From contig NZ_WNLA01000004.1 in assembly GCF_009720865.1 (NCBI RefSeq), positions 124,001 to 188,000 on the forward strand: a DNA stretch of 64,000 nt, given 5' to 3'. The notes beneath the pieces are model-generated. The model was not told where the DNA came from, did not search any database, and was given only the letters and a program-made list of their open reading frames with translations. The position numbers and the translations under genes were made by a program. Of this stretch, positions 9,337 through 16,854 are shown piece by piece. This DNA comes from Pseudoduganella ginsengisoli. Lineage in GTDB: Bacteria; Pseudomonadota; Gammaproteobacteria; Burkholderiales; Burkholderiaceae_D. The number at the start of each line of letters is the position of its first letter. Position 1 is the first letter of the stretch.

Positions 9337-9858
9337 TTAAATCGGGAAAATCAAGCACGTCGTCGTCGCATGCGCATAAATCTTTCCATTCGCATCGACA
9401 ATCCTGCCTTCCGCCACCGCCACTTGTCCACCGGCAGTAATCACTTTCCCTTCGGCGCGCACCGGCCCGGTTTTATCATTCATTCCCCGGATATAGTTGA
9501 CTTTCAACTCCAATGTCGTAAAGCCTTTTCCGGCTGGCAGTGTCGAATGCACGGCACATCCGACTGCGGTATCCAATAATGTGGCTGCATAACCGCCATG
9601 CACCATGCCGCTGGGATTGTAATGCTGCCGTCCCGGCGTCCCCTGGAAAACCACTTCGCCGTGATCTGCGCGGATCAATACAAATCCCATTAATTCCGCA
9701 ATCGGTGGCGGCGGCGTTTCGCCCGTATTCATACCGTTTAAAAAATCATGACCGCTACGCTCGCGCAAATAATCCCGGCTGGCCACACCGAATGGCGCGG
9801 CTTTGGTGCGGATTTCTGTTTCTTCGGCCAGCCACGCATCTGACATTGTTGTTTCCAT
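9337..9858 (-). CDS. PaaI-family hotdog thioesterase
   Basis: A 173-residue acyl-CoA thioesterase of the 4HBT/PaaI type. The core runs from PPPPIAELMGFVLIRADHGEVVF to the C-terminus, with the catalytic motif HYNPSGMVHGGYAATLLDTAVG (HGG then Asp or Glu on the hot-dog helix). It would hydrolyse a CoA thioester in the cytosol; the substrate is unknown. Start ATG 9858 is chosen because GGAGAAAG precedes it; a 13-codon upstream extension is unlikely. It is divergent from a MarR-type regulator across a promoter region with a 12-bp palindrome. Confidence 0.9.
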   Translation of the reverse strand: METTMSDAWLAEETEIRTKAAPFGVASRDYLRERSGHDFLNGMNTGETPPPPIAELMGFVLIRADHGEVVFQGTPGRQHYNPSGMVHGGYAATLLDTAVGCAVHSTLPAGKGFTTLELKVNYIRGMNDKTGPVRAEGKVITAGGQVAVAEGRIVDANGKIYAHATTTCLIFPI

Positions 9859-9901
9859 GAAAATCTTTCTCCAAGGGGGGAGGGAAGGGGTGCGCATACA
9901 C

Positions 9902-9936
9902 TATAATGGTTTTCTGATACTTGCGTGTAGCTACAC
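9902..9936 (+). promoter_or_regulatory. Divergent promoter region with candidate MarR operator
   Basis: TATAAT at 9902-9907 is a consensus -10 box pointing toward the MarR gene, though no good -35 is seen. The perfect 12-bp palindrome GTGTAGCTACAC lies at 9925-9936, just before the ATG at 9939. On the opposite strand TATAGT (9900-9905) could be a -10 for the thioesterase, which would place the palindrome at its -35. Palindromes of this size between a marR gene and its divergent neighbour are typical MarR sites; binding is inferred. Confidence 0.55.
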
Positions 9937-9938
9937 CT

Positions 9939-10400
9939 ATGATGCTCGATCCTGCTTTACTGGCTATCCCCCAAGCCTGTACTTTTTTCCAATTGCGCAA
10001 GCTCGCGCGGACTGTATCGCGCTTGTACGACCGGCACTTGTCGGCAAGCGGGTTAAAGACCACGCAATTTTCCGTACTCGTTCATGTCCATGTGCAAGCG
10101 TTGCCAATGATGCAATTGGCTTCGTTGCTGGGTGCGGAGCGCACGACCCTGACGCGTAATTTGAAGCCGCTGGCGGATGCCGGCTGGCTGACGGTCACGC
10201 CCGGGGACGACCCGCGCCAGCGTATCGTGACCATTACCGAAGCCGGGCGGGACAAAGTCCGCCATGCGCGTCGCGCATGGCGGGCGGCGCAAGACGAAAT
10301 GGCGTCGCTGATGGGCGCGGACGCACTGCTCGCGCTGCATGGGGATTTGGCCCTCGCGCAAAGCAAACTGGATTCACTGGAGAATGGCGATGGCGCGTGA
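9939..10400 (+). CDS. MarR-family transcriptional regulator
   Basis: A 153-residue winged-helix regulator. After an N-terminal helix (CTFFQLRKLARTVSRLYDRHL) comes the DNA-binding part MMQLASLLGAERTTLTRNLKPLADAGWLT and the wing PGDDPRQRIVTITEAG, the D-x-R signature of MarR. ATG 9939 or 9942 is preferred to an upstream TTG because the 12-bp palindrome lies just before it. It probably represses the divergent thioesterase and itself. Its 3' end overlaps the next gene by 11 bases. Confidence 0.9.
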   Translation: MMLDPALLAIPQACTFFQLRKLARTVSRLYDRHLSASGLKTTQFSVLVHVHVQALPMMQLASLLGAERTTLTRNLKPLADAGWLTVTPGDDPRQRIVTITEAGRDKVRHARRAWRAAQDEMASLMGADALLALHGDLALAQSKLDSLENGDGA

Positions 10401-10692
10401 CATTTATGCGTACCGGGATGTGGCGGTGCAATCGTGTGTGGTCGACAACCAGGTGCGGATTTGCCCAGTGCCGGGGCAAGCGTATTCCCCGGCATTGATC
10501 GCTTATTGCCCGAAGGTCATGACGGATATAGACCAGTATCCGCTCGGGACTTTCTTCCTGGTGTCGGCGAAGCTGACGGACCGGCTGGGCGGATTGCCGT
10601 ATCTGTATGTCTACCACGGCGACCCTGTTAAAGTCTTGTCGCCAGAACAGACCGCGAAATTCCTTGCCGAATTCAAACGTGGCCGCATATAG
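10390..10692 (+). CDS. Small conserved hypothetical protein
   Basis: About 100 residues beginning MARDIYAYRDVAVQ; another ATG lies two codons upstream at 10384. No family recognised and no signal peptide or TM helix. It has two cysteines close together (SCVVDNQVRICPVPG) and a conserved-looking aromatic segment (GGLPYLYVYHGDPVKVL). It overlaps the end of the MarR gene by 11 bases in another frame, so translation is probably coupled, and the VOC gene follows 28 bases later. Confidence 0.7.
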   Translation: MARDIYAYRDVAVQSCVVDNQVRICPVPGQAYSPALIAYCPKVMTDIDQYPLGTFFLVSAKLTDRLGGLPYLYVYHGDPVKVLSPEQTAKFLAEFKRGRI

Positions 10693-10720
10693 TTGAATCA
10701 ACAACTTTGCCGGAGGATCA

Positions 10721-11137
10721 ATGATCAAGCTGCGCGACATCGACCATATTGTTTTGCGGGTCCAGGATCTGGACAAAATGATCACTTTTTACACGCAAGT
10801 GCTGGGCTGCACGATCGAGAAGCGGCAAGAAGCGATCGGCTTGATCCAGTTGCGCGCCGGCGCATCGCTGGTGGATCTGGTGCCCGTCGATGGCAAATTG
10901 GGCAAGATGGGCGGCGCCGCGCCCGGCAAGGAAGGACGCAACGTTGACCATTTCTGCTTCCGTGTCGATGATTTCGACGAGGCGGGCATTCTTGCCTGGC
11001 TGGCGTCGCATGGTGTGGAAGCGGGGCCGGCCGAATCGCGCTATGGTGCGGAAGGCGAGGGACCGTCGATTTACGTGCAAGACCCGGAAGGCAATACGGT
11101 TGAGTTGAAAGGGCCTGCATGGCAGTTGGCCAGCTGA
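10721..11137 (+). CDS. VOC-family (glyoxalase/bleomycin-resistance fold) protein
   Basis: A 138-residue single VOC domain pair. The first beta-alpha module starts RDIDHIVLRVQDLDKMITFYTQVLG with metal-ligand candidate H9. The second has NVDHFCFRVDDFDEAGILAWLASHG and ends VQDPEGNTVELKG with ligand candidate E128. These proteins use a divalent metal for isomerase, dioxygenase or resistance functions; the substrate is unknown. CGGAGG precedes ATG 10721. The stop overlaps the next gene by 19 bases. Confidence 0.9.
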   Translation: MIKLRDIDHIVLRVQDLDKMITFYTQVLGCTIEKRQEAIGLIQLRAGASLVDLVPVDGKLGKMGGAAPGKEGRNVDHFCFRVDDFDEAGILAWLASHGVEAGPAESRYGAEGEGPSIYVQDPEGNTVELKGPAWQLAS

Positions 11138-11460
11138 ACCAGAACTGGATTGCGCAGCGCACATTGCTGGCCATGGACGCGGATGGCCGCGAATTTGCGC
11201 TCACGTTCGGCGTTGGCGCGCCCTATGAGACGGGGACGGGTGAATGTGCCTGTGCCGTACTGCTCGATGGCCTGGAGCGTGCGCCCCATGTACTTTTTGG
11301 CGTGGATACTTGGCAAGCTTTGCAGTTGGGCGTGCAATTCGCGATCCATATGCTGCAGGGCTTTGTCGCCCAAGGTGGCCAATTGCTGTGGCCGCAAGAG
11401 CGCGAGCCGATGGCAATTTCCGAATTGATTCCCGCGATGCTGCCGCCGCTGGCGCGGTAG
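11119..11460 (+). CDS. Conserved hypothetical protein, cytosolic
   Basis: A 113-residue protein starting inside the VOC gene (overlap 19 bases). No confident family. The pattern is a small beta-rich N-terminus (QRTLLAMDADGREFALTFGVGAP), a CACAVLLDGL strand, then an amphipathic helix WQALQLGVQFAIHMLQGFVAQGG. No signal peptide. The helix plus Gln/Trp pattern resembles small DUF6968-type proteins, but this is a weak impression. Confidence 0.65.
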   Translation: MAVGQLNQNWIAQRTLLAMDADGREFALTFGVGAPYETGTGECACAVLLDGLERAPHVLFGVDTWQALQLGVQFAIHMLQGFVAQGGQLLWPQEREPMAISELIPAMLPPLAR

Positions 11461-11574
11461 GTATGCCTTTCCACGAAACCGGATTTTGCGAACCACCACT
11501 ACCGGCCTATATGCGATACGAATCCATACTAACGCTTACTAATTTTTCTTCCGTGCAACAACGCTAACGCCGCC

Positions 11575-12111
11575 ATGAAAACTGCCCTGCTTATTATCGA
11601 TGTCCAGCAAGCCCTGTGCTATGGCGAATACGCCGCCTGGGACATCAGCCGCATCCTTGCCAATATCAATACGGTCAGCGTGAAAGCGCGCGCCGCAGGT
11701 GCGCCTGTGTTTTTGATCCAGCATGATGAACCCGGTGGCCCCCTGCAGGCTGATAGTGCAGGGTGGCAACTGGCGGATGGACTCGAGACGGCGGCTACCG
11801 ACATCCGCTTGCGCAAACAGGCATCGGATTCCTTCCATAACACGGACTTGCACGCCCAGTTGCAGCAGCGCGGCATCGACCGACTGGTGATTTGCGGCCT
11901 GCAAAGCGACTTTTGCGTCGATACCACCACGCGCCGCGCCATGGCGCACGGCTATCCGGTGCAACTGGTGGCGGATGGCCACTCCACGCTGGACAACGGC
12001 GTGCTGACTGCACAGCAAATCGCGGCGCATCACAACGCGACGTTGTCGAACCTGTCCAGTTTCGGCCCCCGCACCCGGGCCGTGCCGGCAACCCAGGTGG
12101 AGTTCGCCTGA
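11575..12111 (+). CDS. Isochorismatase-family cysteine hydrolase
   Basis: A 178-residue alpha/beta hydrolase of the isochorismatase-like superfamily. The catalytic triad is readable: D9 in ALLIIDVQQ, K81 in RLRKQASDSF, and C114 in VICGLQSDFCVDTT. The family hydrolyses amides (nicotinamidase, ureidoacrylate amidase) or vinyl ethers; the metal-binding Asp/His set of true nicotinamidases is not evident, so the substrate is open. It is followed without a gap by a cupin gene. Confidence 0.92.
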   Translation: MKTALLIIDVQQALCYGEYAAWDISRILANINTVSVKARAAGAPVFLIQHDEPGGPLQADSAGWQLADGLETAATDIRLRKQASDSFHNTDLHAQLQQRGIDRLVICGLQSDFCVDTTTRRAMAHGYPVQLVADGHSTLDNGVLTAQQIAAHHNATLSNLSSFGPRTRAVPATQVEFA

Positions 12112-12441
12112 ATGCCGGGCCCGGCAGTCGGCAATTTGCTCGCGGATGCCGCGCCGCCGGCGCAAGGCGAGCGCTTCGATGTCTTGCTGTCTCATAAAGG
12201 ACTGGTCATCGAGCGCATCGTCAGCACGTCAAAAATCGCTTCGCAACCATATGTCCAGGAACAGGATGAATGGGTGGTGTTGCTGAAAGGCAGCGCCACG
12301 TTGGATGTCGCAGGCGGCCACGTTGCATTGGGCGAAGGCGATTACCTGTTCCTGCCATCCCGTACTCCCCATACTGTCCTCACCGTGTCCGATGGCGCGA
12401 TGTGGCTGGCCATACACCTGCATCCGGGCCCATCCGTTTGA
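12112..12441 (+). CDS. Cupin-domain protein
   Basis: A 109-residue single-domain cupin. The first motif is degenerate (QPYVQEQDEWVVLLKGSATL: Gln where His is usual), while the second is clear (GDYLFLPSRTPHTV with His). Its ATG immediately follows the stop of the isochorismatase-like gene, so the two are probably co-translated and may share a pathway. Function unknown. Confidence 0.85.
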   Translation: MPGPAVGNLLADAAPPAQGERFDVLLSHKGLVIERIVSTSKIASQPYVQEQDEWVVLLKGSATLDVAGGHVALGEGDYLFLPSRTPHTVLTVSDGAMWLAIHLHPGPSV

Positions 12442-12536
12442 CTGTCTGCGGGAGGGCTCGTCCCATCGTTCGAGTTTGTTTTTGAGACACGCAGGAGTGC
12501 TAACATAGGTACTCGTCCATACACTTTTGATATCCA

Positions 12537-13946
12537 GTGAAGTACGCCCTCACGCTTATCCCGGCACTGATTGGCTTTTTGGCACTAGCCGGCTGGAATT
12601 GGGATATCGAAATCTTGAAGCGCATCGACCCGAAATTGGTTGCGATGAATCCGGTCACGGCCCTGGGCATGATACTTGGCGGCGCGGCATTGATGGCCCA
12701 CCATTGGTCGATCCGACTACCGCTCCTGCGCAAATTCGCAATTCCATGCGGTGCCGGGATTGGCTTGGTGGCCCTCTGGAAGCTGTCGGAAATTCTGCTT
12801 GGCGCGGCGCCCGGCGCGGATTTATGGCTCTTCACCGATAAGCTGGACCTGGGGCCCGGCCCAAGTAACCGGATGGCGCCGAATACTGCCGCCAATTTCT
12901 TGATGTTGAGCGTGGTGATCATCTTGCTTCACATTGGACGGGGCCTGGTGCTGGCGCAGGTTATCGCGGTCGTCAGCGCATTGATTTCGCTTTTAGCGAT
13001 TGTCGGCTACACCTACGGTATCAGCCGTTTTTATGGCGTCGGACTCTTCATCCCGATGGCAGTCCATACAGCCACGTCGTTTCTGTTGCTGGCCGGCGCC
13101 TCCCTGTACGCGCGGCCCGACGTCGGTCCGATGGCGGTTGTCACCAACGATGGCCCGGCTGGCCGGATGGCGCGCACGCTGCTGCCATGTGCGATCCTTT
13201 TGCCCATAGGAATGGGCTGGCTACGCCTTGCGGGACAGCGGGCGGGTCTCTACGAAAACGAGCTGGGCGTGGCGATCTTCGTGATCGCCAACGTGCTGGC
13301 GCTTGCCTTGCTGATCTGGTGGAATGCCCGTCAATTGTTTGCGGCCGATCTGCAGCGGCTCGACGCCGAGAACCAGCTGCGGCATGTGGCCACGCATGAT
13401 CGCCTGACCGGCTTGGCCAACCGCGGGTTTTTCATGGATCGGCTGACCCATCGCATCAACCTGGAGCAGCGCCGCCCTGTCGCGCCGTTCGCTGTGCTCT
13501 ACATGGACCTGGACGGTTTTAAGCAAGTCAATGACAAGATGGGACATGCCGCCGGTGACGTGCTGCTGCAGGAGGTGGCGCAGATATTGAAAAAATGTAG
13601 CCGGATGACCGATTTGGCCGCTCGCCTCGGCGGGGACGAGTTCACGATCCTGGCTGAAGAACTGGCCCGGCCCGACGATGCGCGCGTGCTCGCGGAACGA
13701 ATTCTTGCCACGCTTCCCCGTGCGTATGCCGCAGATGGCCAGGCTACGCCGATCGGTATCAGCATCGGGATCGCCTTGCATGAGGCGGGTGTAACCAGCG
13801 CGGACGAGATGCTGCGAAACGCAGACACGGCGCTCTATCAGGCAAAGAGAGGCGGCAAGGGCTGCTTTGCCATATACAACCCATCGGACAGTCAGCAGAC
13901 AGAACCACGCCGCGGAACGTCTACGCCACTGGCGCCCATGGCTTAA
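12537..13946 (+). CDS. Membrane-bound diguanylate cyclase
   Basis: A 469-residue protein with an N-terminal integral-membrane sensor of about seven TM helices (residues 5-270) and a C-terminal GGDEF domain. The active site is intact: GGDEF at 365-369, preceded by the inhibitory I-site RMTD at 356-359 with exact five-residue spacing. It should make cyclic di-GMP from two GTP and show product inhibition. The start is GTG 12537; no strong ribosome site is seen. The upstream 95 bases hold no gene. Confidence 0.92.
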   Translation: MKYALTLIPALIGFLALAGWNWDIEILKRIDPKLVAMNPVTALGMILGGAALMAHHWSIRLPLLRKFAIPCGAGIGLVALWKLSEILLGAAPGADLWLFTDKLDLGPGPSNRMAPNTAANFLMLSVVIILLHIGRGLVLAQVIAVVSALISLLAIVGYTYGISRFYGVGLFIPMAVHTATSFLLLAGASLYARPDVGPMAVVTNDGPAGRMARTLLPCAILLPIGMGWLRLAGQRAGLYENELGVAIFVIANVLALALLIWWNARQLFAADLQRLDAENQLRHVATHDRLTGLANRGFFMDRLTHRINLEQRRPVAPFAVLYMDLDGFKQVNDKMGHAAGDVLLQEVAQILKKCSRMTDLAARLGGDEFTILAEELARPDDARVLAERILATLPRAYAADGQATPIGISIGIALHEAGVTSADEMLRNADTALYQAKRGGKGCFAIYNPSDSQQTEPRRGTSTPLAPMA

Positions 13947-13960
13947 GGATCTTGATCGGG

Positions 13961-13993
13961 CACCCGACGCGCACCCGACGCACACCCGACTCA
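13961..13993. repeat. Three tandem 11-bp direct repeats upstream of the ArsR gene
   Basis: CACCCGACGCG (13961-13971), CACCCGACGCA (13972-13982) and CACCCGACTCA (13983-13993) follow each other without spacing. The 11-bp period puts all three on one face of the helix. They lie just upstream of the ArsR promoter and downstream of the diguanylate cyclase. Confidence 0.75.
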
Positions 13994-14001
13994 TTTAGCA
14001 G

Positions 14002-14041
14002 TTGAATTCCTTTCACCTGTAAGTTATTCTTTACACGTGAA
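14002..14041 (+). promoter_or_regulatory. Promoter and operator of the ArsR-type gene
   Basis: TTGAAT (14002-14007) and TATTCT (14025-14030) are spaced by 17 bases, placing the likely transcription start at or next to the GTG start codon at 14037. An 11-bp inverted repeat with one mismatch, TTCACCTGTAA (14012-14022) and TTACACGTGAA (14031-14041) around an 8-base spacer, covers the -10 and the start codon. This fits an autoregulatory operator and a possibly leaderless mRNA; both are inferences. Confidence 0.6.
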
Positions 14042-14369
14042 TACAAAATTAAACCCCGACGATGGCGACCAGTTGCTGGCAGTGCTCAATGCGCTGGCCA
14101 ACCCGCACCGCCTGCGCATCATTGCGGCGCTGCAGGGCGGCGGACGCAATTATGTGAGCCAGCTGGCGCGGGAAATCGGCATCAGCCGTCCACTGCTGCA
14201 CTTGCACTTGCAAAAGCTGGAAGCGGCGGGCCTGGTCAGCAGCACGATGGAACTATCCAGCGATGGCAAGGCGCTCAATTATTTCGAAGTCACCCCGTTT
14301 AACGTGCCGCTGACCCCGGATGCGATTGCCACCGCGGCGGCCACCCTGACCAACAACCCTGAATCGTAG
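14037..14369 (+). CDS. ArsR-family winged-helix regulator
   Basis: A 110-residue helix-turn-helix protein. The recognition region is NALANPHRLRIIAALQGG followed by YVSQLAREIGISRPLLHLHLQKLEAAGLV and a short wing. No cysteine metal site is seen, so it is not a classical arsenic or metal sensor; some relatives control membrane-protein operons. It heads a unit with three membrane-protein genes. The GTG start lies inside a palindromic operator, and no ribosome-binding site can be seen. Confidence 0.9.
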   Translation: MNTKLNPDDGDQLLAVLNALANPHRLRIIAALQGGGRNYVSQLAREIGISRPLLHLHLQKLEAAGLVSSTMELSSDGKALNYFEVTPFNVPLTPDAIATAAATLTNNPES

Positions 14370-14377
14370 AGATTGCC

Positions 14378-14635
14378 ATGACCGAGAATGCATATTTCGC
14401 GGCGTTTTTCTTTCCGGCCGCCGCCGCCGTAGTGATCTTTTTTTGGAAATACCTGTCCGCCGTGATGCAGGCAAAAGTGCGCCTGGCGCAGGACGAGGCG
14501 TACCGCGACATGGCTGCCAAAGCCGTGGCGGCGCAGGCCGAAACCGCGCAGGCGCTGGCATCCGTCAGCGCCGCGCTGGCAGACATCCAGTCGCGCGTGG
14601 CGTCGCTGGAAAAAATATTGAAGGAAGTCGAATAA
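14378..14635 (+). CDS. Small membrane-anchored coiled-coil protein
   Basis: An 85-residue protein with one N-terminal TM helix (AAFFFPAAAAVVIFFWKYL) and an Ala-rich heptad region (about residues 40-84, ending RVASLEKILKEVE) predicted to form a coiled coil. It starts 8 bases after the ArsR stop. No family is recognised; it probably oligomerises in the inner membrane, perhaps with the next two membrane proteins. Confidence 0.75.
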   Translation: MTENAYFAAFFFPAAAAVVIFFWKYLSAVMQAKVRLAQDEAYRDMAAKAVAAQAETAQALASVSAALADIQSRVASLEKILKEVE

Positions 14636-14656
14636 CCCATCCCACAGGAGCCGGCC

Positions 14657-15088
14657 ATGAACGACGTACCGCTGTACCGTTTGTATATGTTGCGTGCCAT
14701 GTATGCACTGATTGCCCTTGCCATGGGCTCGCAGATTTGGAAAGAAATCCTGCTGCATGCCCAGTCGTGGGAGCGCAATGAAGGCGTGGTGGCATGCATG
14801 CTGGGCGCCTTGTCTTTATTGAGTTTGCTGGGCTTGCGCTATCCGCTGCAAATGCTGCCGCTGCTGCTGTGGGAAGCTGCATGGAAAACCATCTGGCTGG
14901 TATTCGTTCCGCTGCCGCAATGGTGGGTGAATGGGCATGTCGATGCCGCCATCAGTTCGACAGTCTTTGATTGCTCGTTTGTCGTGCTGGTGTATATCGC
15001 GGTTCCATGGGGTTACGTGGTGCAGCGTTACGTGAAACAGCAGGGCGAACGCTGGGGTTCGGTGGCCACCCGCGCGGCGGTGCGCTGA
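14657..15088 (+). CDS. Four-TM inner-membrane protein of unknown function
   Basis: A 143-residue protein with about four TM helices (11-28, 42-60, 63-84, 103-122) and a basic C-terminus. AGGAG precedes ATG 14657. It sits in the ArsR-headed unit 21 bases after the coiled-coil gene and 1 base before the DUF4386 gene. The aromatic stretch WEAAWKTIWLVFVPLPQWW is notable. No function can be assigned. Confidence 0.75.
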   Translation: MNDVPLYRLYMLRAMYALIALAMGSQIWKEILLHAQSWERNEGVVACMLGALSLLSLLGLRYPLQMLPLLLWEAAWKTIWLVFVPLPQWWVNGHVDAAISSTVFDCSFVVLVYIAVPWGYVVQRYVKQQGERWGSVATRAAVR

Positions 15089-15089
15089 C

Positions 15090-15797
15090 ATGGCCGTCAC
15101 GCCGGCATTCCTTGCAGTGGAACGTCCGCAAGCGTGGCATTTGCGGCTGGCGGGCTTGCTGTACCTGGCGCTGATCGTGCTTGGCGCGTTTGGCGAAATG
15201 AAAGTGCGCGGCTCGCTGGTGGTGTCCGGCGATGCGGCAGCGACGGCGCACAACATCATGGCGTCGGAAGGGCTGTGGCGTGCGGGCATAGCGGGCGACT
15301 TGCTGATGCACGTGCTGGATTTGCCCGTCATCGTCGTGCTGTACCTGCTGCTGCGGCCCGTGGACCGCGGCGTCGCGCAGTTTGCCACGTTGATCAACGT
15401 GGTGCAGACTGCCGTGCTGGCGGCGAATAAACTGAACTTGCTGCTGCCTTTGTTCTTGCTGGGCGATGCGGCCTATTTAAAAGCGTTCCCGCCCGATCAA
15501 TTGCAGACGCTGGCTTACCTGGCCGTGAAAGTGCATGGCTTCGGTTTTGGCATCGGGCTGATTTTCTTTGGCGTCGCCTGCGTGGCGCGCGGCTGGCTGC
15601 TGTTCCGCTCCGGCTTTGTACCGAAAGCCATTGGCATCCTGATGGCATTGGCCGGCGCCAGCTACCTGGTCAACAGCTTTGCGCTATTGGTGGCGCCAGC
15701 CGTGGCGGACATGCTGTTCCCGTTCATCATGCTGCCGCCACTGGTGGGCGAGTCCGTGTTTGCGCTATGGCTGCTGGCAGCGCGCCACAGAGTTTAG
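15090..15797 (+). CDS. DUF4386 family membrane protein
   Basis: A 235-residue protein with six predicted TM helices. The opening RLAGLLYLALIVLGAFGEM, the central LADLLMHVLDL-like segment and GFGIGLIFFGVACVARGWLL match DUF4386, an uncharacterised family often next to ArsR or TetR regulators. It ends the ArsR-headed unit. Its last 4 bases overlap the 3' end of the convergent PLP-enzyme gene. Confidence 0.85.
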   Translation: MAVTPAFLAVERPQAWHLRLAGLLYLALIVLGAFGEMKVRGSLVVSGDAAATAHNIMASEGLWRAGIAGDLLMHVLDLPVIVVLYLLLRPVDRGVAQFATLINVVQTAVLAANKLNLLLPLFLLGDAAYLKAFPPDQLQTLAYLAVKVHGFGFGIGLIFFGVACVARGWLLFRSGFVPKAIGILMALAGASYLVNSFALLVAPAVADMLFPFIMLPPLVGESVFALWLLAARHRV

Positions 15798-16750
15798 CCC
15801 GCGAACAGTTGCGCCATCACAGGTAAATCCACGTTGCCGCCACTGACAATGACGCCCACGCGTTTGCCCTTGACTGGATAGGCGCCGTGCAGTGCCGCAG
15901 CCGCACCCAGGCAGCCGGTAGGCTCCACCACCATTTTCATACGCGATGCAAAGAAGCGCATGGTATCGGCCAGTTGCGCATCGCTGACGGTGATGATGTC
16001 TTTCACGTGCTGCCGGATCACGGCGAAATTGTGTTCCCCGATGTGCGTGACCTTGGCGCCATCGGCAATCGTGTCCGGCACGGGAATGTGGACGATGCGG
16101 CCGGCGCGCAGCGATTGCCGGCCGTCGTCGCCGGCTTCCGGTTCCACGCCGATCACGTCGCACTGTGGCGCCATGCCCGATGCCGCCAGCGCGGAGCCAG
16201 CCAATAAACCGCCGCCGCCGAGACATACCAGCAGCACGTCGAGCTGGCCTACTTCTTCAAACAATTCCAGCGCTGCCGTGCCCTGGCCGCAAATCACGTC
16301 CGGGTGGTCATACGGCTGAATCAACGTCATGCCCCGCGCTTGCGCCAGTTCGCGGCCGATGGCTTCGCGGTCTTCCGTGTAGCGGTCATAGCCCAGCACC
16401 TGGGCGCCATAATCCTTGGTCGCGGTGACTTTGGTTTGCGGCGCATCGTGCGGCATCACGATGGTGGCGGGAATGCCCAGCAATTGCGCAGCCAGCGCCG
16501 TGGCTTGCGCATGGTTGCCGGACGAATAGGTGACGACACCGGCCTTGCGCTGTTCCGGCGTGAAGCGCGACAGCGCGTTGTAGGCGCCACGGAATTTGAA
16601 TGCGCCCACGCGCTGGAAATTCTCGCATTTGAAAAACAGTTCGGCGCCGGTGACGGTATTGGCGGTGCGCGACGTCAGCACGGGGGTGCGGTGGGCATGG
16701 CCGGCAATGCGGGCGGCGGCCTGGCGGATATCGTCAAAGTGCAGGGACAT
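15794..16750 (-). CDS. PLP-dependent serine/threonine ammonia-lyase family enzyme
   Basis: A 318-residue fold-type II PLP enzyme. The Schiff-base lysine lies in GAFKFRGAYNAL, the substrate loop is SSGNHAQATALAAQ, and the phosphate-binding glycine loop is CLGGGGLLAG. There is no ACT domain, as in catabolic threonine dehydratases, serine racemases and threo-3-hydroxyaspartate ammonia-lyases; which of these applies cannot be decided here. AAGGA precedes ATG 16750. A divergent LysR gene is probably its regulator. Confidence 0.92.
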   Translation of the reverse strand: MSLHFDDIRQAAARIAGHAHRTPVLTSRTANTVTGAELFFKCENFQRVGAFKFRGAYNALSRFTPEQRKAGVVTYSSGNHAQATALAAQLLGIPATIVMPHDAPQTKVTATKDYGAQVLGYDRYTEDREAIGRELAQARGMTLIQPYDHPDVICGQGTAALELFEEVGQLDVLLVCLGGGGLLAGSALAASGMAPQCDVIGVEPEAGDDGRQSLRAGRIVHIPVPDTIADGAKVTHIGEHNFAVIRQHVKDIITVSDAQLADTMRFFASRMKMVVEPTGCLGAAAALHGAYPVKGKRVGVIVSGGNVDLPVMAQLFAG

Positions 16751-16805
16751 GGGGTTCCTTGTTGGGTGATGAGGTATATGCAGTGTAGTTGCCCCATTTG
16801 CGTTG

Positions 16806-16826
16806 TTGTTGCAATATCTTGTTGCA
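16806..16826. promoter_or_regulatory. Direct repeat in the LysR/ammonia-lyase divergent region
   Basis: TTGTTGCA occurs at 16806-16813 and again at 16819-16826, 13 bases apart, in the 104-base gap between the ammonia-lyase and LysR genes. It may be part of a LysR binding site. The evidence is only the repeat and its location. Confidence 0.35.
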
Positions 16827-16854
16827 GAAATCGCGTTTATTATGGAGGCATCGC

